Positions 6,167-7,022 of a stretch of 7,022 bases of DNA are shown piece after piece. A program made the translations under genes and the position numbers. Source of the stretch: Oscillospiraceae bacterium. GTDB lineage: Bacteria > Bacillota > Clostridia > Oscillospirales > Acutalibacteraceae. The first letter of the stretch is position 1, and each line of letters starts with the position of its first letter. The stretch spans positions 1-7,022 of the forward strand of contig JAIRUF010000168.1 of NCBI GenBank assembly GCA_031254555.1, written 5' to 3'. The notes under the pieces were generated by a model. It had not been told where the DNA came from and did not search any database. It saw nothing but the letters and a program-made list of their open reading frames with translations.

Positions 6167-6967
6167 ATGGAGTTCTTTTCGGATATCGGCAGATATTTTA
6201 TGCCGGTTGCCGCGCTTTTTATAGTTATAAACTGCGCCATACCGATGATGAAGGGGAATAAAAAAACCGGCGTTATAGGTTATCTTGTCAATTCCGCTAA
6301 CGGGGATAAAATTCTGCTTCAAAGCTTTGAGACTTCCATAGGGCGAAGCAACTCCTGCGACATAGTCTTGGTTTACGGCACTGTATCCAGGTTTCACGCG
6401 GTTGTTTCAAGATACAGGAGCGGATGGTTTTTGTCCGACAACAATTCAAAAACCGGCACCTTTGTGGAGACAGGTCAAATAGAAAAGAGAGAGCGGATAA
6501 AAAACGGCGATACAGTCGCGTTTGGCAATGTCGTATTTACATTTTTTGACCGCTATGAGGAAGAAAAGAAATCAAATCAAACGCCGCCGCCGCAGGAAGA
6601 AGAACCCCCCGTGAAACTCTACGAGACCGAAGAGAAATTTTATACGGCGGAGGTATTCCCGCCTGAAAGCGCAGGCGTGACCTCATATCTAATAAACGAA
6701 CTTACACGGAAAAACTTTTCTTTAGACGAGCTTCAAACCTGCCTTATAGGCCGGAACAAGGAGGCTCAGATCCACATAGATTTTCCCGCGGTTTCAAGGT
6801 TCCATGCTCTTTTAAGCAGGCAGGGAGAAGAGTGGATAATTGAGGATCTTGATTCAACTGCAGGAACGAAGTTAAACGGAAAAACTCTGGAGTCTGTCAA
6901 AAAGCTTTATGACGGTGATGTAATAGACATAAGCGGAACGACCCTTGTGTTTAAGACGAACAGATAA
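6167..6967 (+). CDS. Membrane-anchored protein with two FHA domains
   Basis: FHA domains bind phosphothreonine peptides, so this is probably a membrane-side reader of Ser/Thr kinase signalling. The 266 residues comprise a short N-terminus, one membrane helix at about 10-28, FHA-1 at about 45-128, an acidic Pro/Glu-rich linker at about 129-170, and FHA-2 at about 176-263. FHA-1 shows G59-R60, SRFH (74-77) and NSKTGT (93-98). FHA-2 shows G195-R196, SRFH (210-213) and DSTAGTKLNG (229-238). Both domains keep the Gly-Arg, Ser-Arg-x-His and Thr-Gly/Ala-Gly-type loops, so both look competent for binding. With few residues before the helix, the FHA part is expected in the cytoplasm. The ATG at 6167 has AAAGGAGGTG 8 bases upstream. 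The frame extends back to a GTG at 6101, but the promoter lies inside that extension. A gene follows after 20 bp. In clostridia such FHA genes often precede ftsW/rodA and penicillin-binding protein genes, but that is background, not shown here. Confidence 0.92.
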   Translation: MEFFSDIGRYFMPVAALFIVINCAIPMMKGNKKTGVIGYLVNSANGDKILLQSFETSIGRSNSCDIVLVYGTVSRFHAVVSRYRSGWFLSDNNSKTGTFVETGQIEKRERIKNGDTVAFGNVVFTFFDRYEEEKKSNQTPPPQEEEPPVKLYETEEKFYTAEVFPPESAGVTSYLINELTRKNFSLDELQTCLIGRNKEAQIHIDFPAVSRFHALLSRQGEEWIIEDLDSTAGTKLNGKTLESVKKLYDGDVIDISGTTLVFKTNR

Positions 6968-6987
6968 ATTTTAAGGAGGACAAAGCA

Positions 6988-7022
6988 TTGTCCGGTGCAA
7001 AATGGATACCAACACTGCTGCT
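6988..7022 (+). CDS. Start of an unidentified gene, 3'-partial at the window edge
   Basis: AAGGAGGA (6973-6980) is placed 8 bases before a TTG codon at 6988, which opens a frame reading (M)SGAKWIPTLL to the edge. It follows the FHA gene by 20 bp and is probably in the same operon. An ATG at 7002 in another frame is 22 bases from the ribosome binding site and less likely. The hydrophobic trend would fit a membrane protein such as FtsW/RodA, often found after clostridial FHA genes, but eleven codons cannot identify it. Confidence 0.55.
   Translation, partial: MSGAKWIPTLL

Overview
The window looks like chromosomal DNA of a low-to-mid GC, Gram-positive, strictly anaerobic member of the Clostridia. 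The signs are strong AGGAGG-type ribosome binding sites, sigma-A promoters, a desulfoferrodoxin, an LCP cell-envelope protein, a clostridial citramalate/isopropylmalate gene set and a membrane-anchored FHA protein. The species cannot be named from this sequence. No mobile element, CRISPR array, tRNA or rRNA is visible.

Layout. (1) Bases 1-1596, plus strand: the 3' part of a LytR-CpsA-Psr (LCP) gene whose frame is already open at base 1, closed by a strong intrinsic terminator. (2) 1748-2258, plus strand: a promoter with a 9-4-9 inverted repeat beside the predicted transcription start, a foldable 5' UTR, and a complete two-iron desulfoferrodoxin gene (dfx). (3) 2311-2360: a bidirectional terminator between the converging dfx and leu transcripts. 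(4) 2400-5794, minus strand: a compact operon cimA-leuC-leuD. (5) 5795-6166: a divergent control region. On the minus strand it holds a near-consensus promoter with a cre-like site over its -35 box, followed by a leader of about 220 nt with several long-range helices (a riboswitch, attenuator or free-standing ncRNA candidate). On the plus strand it holds a TTGACT-N17-TACAAT promoter. (6) 6167-6967, plus strand: a membrane-anchored protein with two FHA domains. (7) 6988 to the edge: the first codons of a further gene, with its own ribosome binding site and a TTG start.

How the genes work together. CimA makes (R)-citramalate from pyruvate and acetyl-CoA. LeuC and LeuD isomerise citramalate to beta-methylmalate and also perform the equivalent step on 2-isopropylmalate. 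The operon therefore supplies threonine-independent isoleucine synthesis and one leucine step. leuB, needed for the next step, is not in the window. Dfx detoxifies superoxide, which also protects oxygen-sensitive Fe-S enzymes such as LeuCD. The LCP protein and the FHA protein both point to envelope assembly and phospho-signalling at opposite ends of the window.

The main item for a second look is the structured leader upstream of cimA. Three predicted start codons were moved downstream of the longest open frame (leuC to 4200, cimA to 5794, the FHA gene to 6167), because ribosome binding sites, and for the FHA gene also a promoter, lie inside the longer frames.
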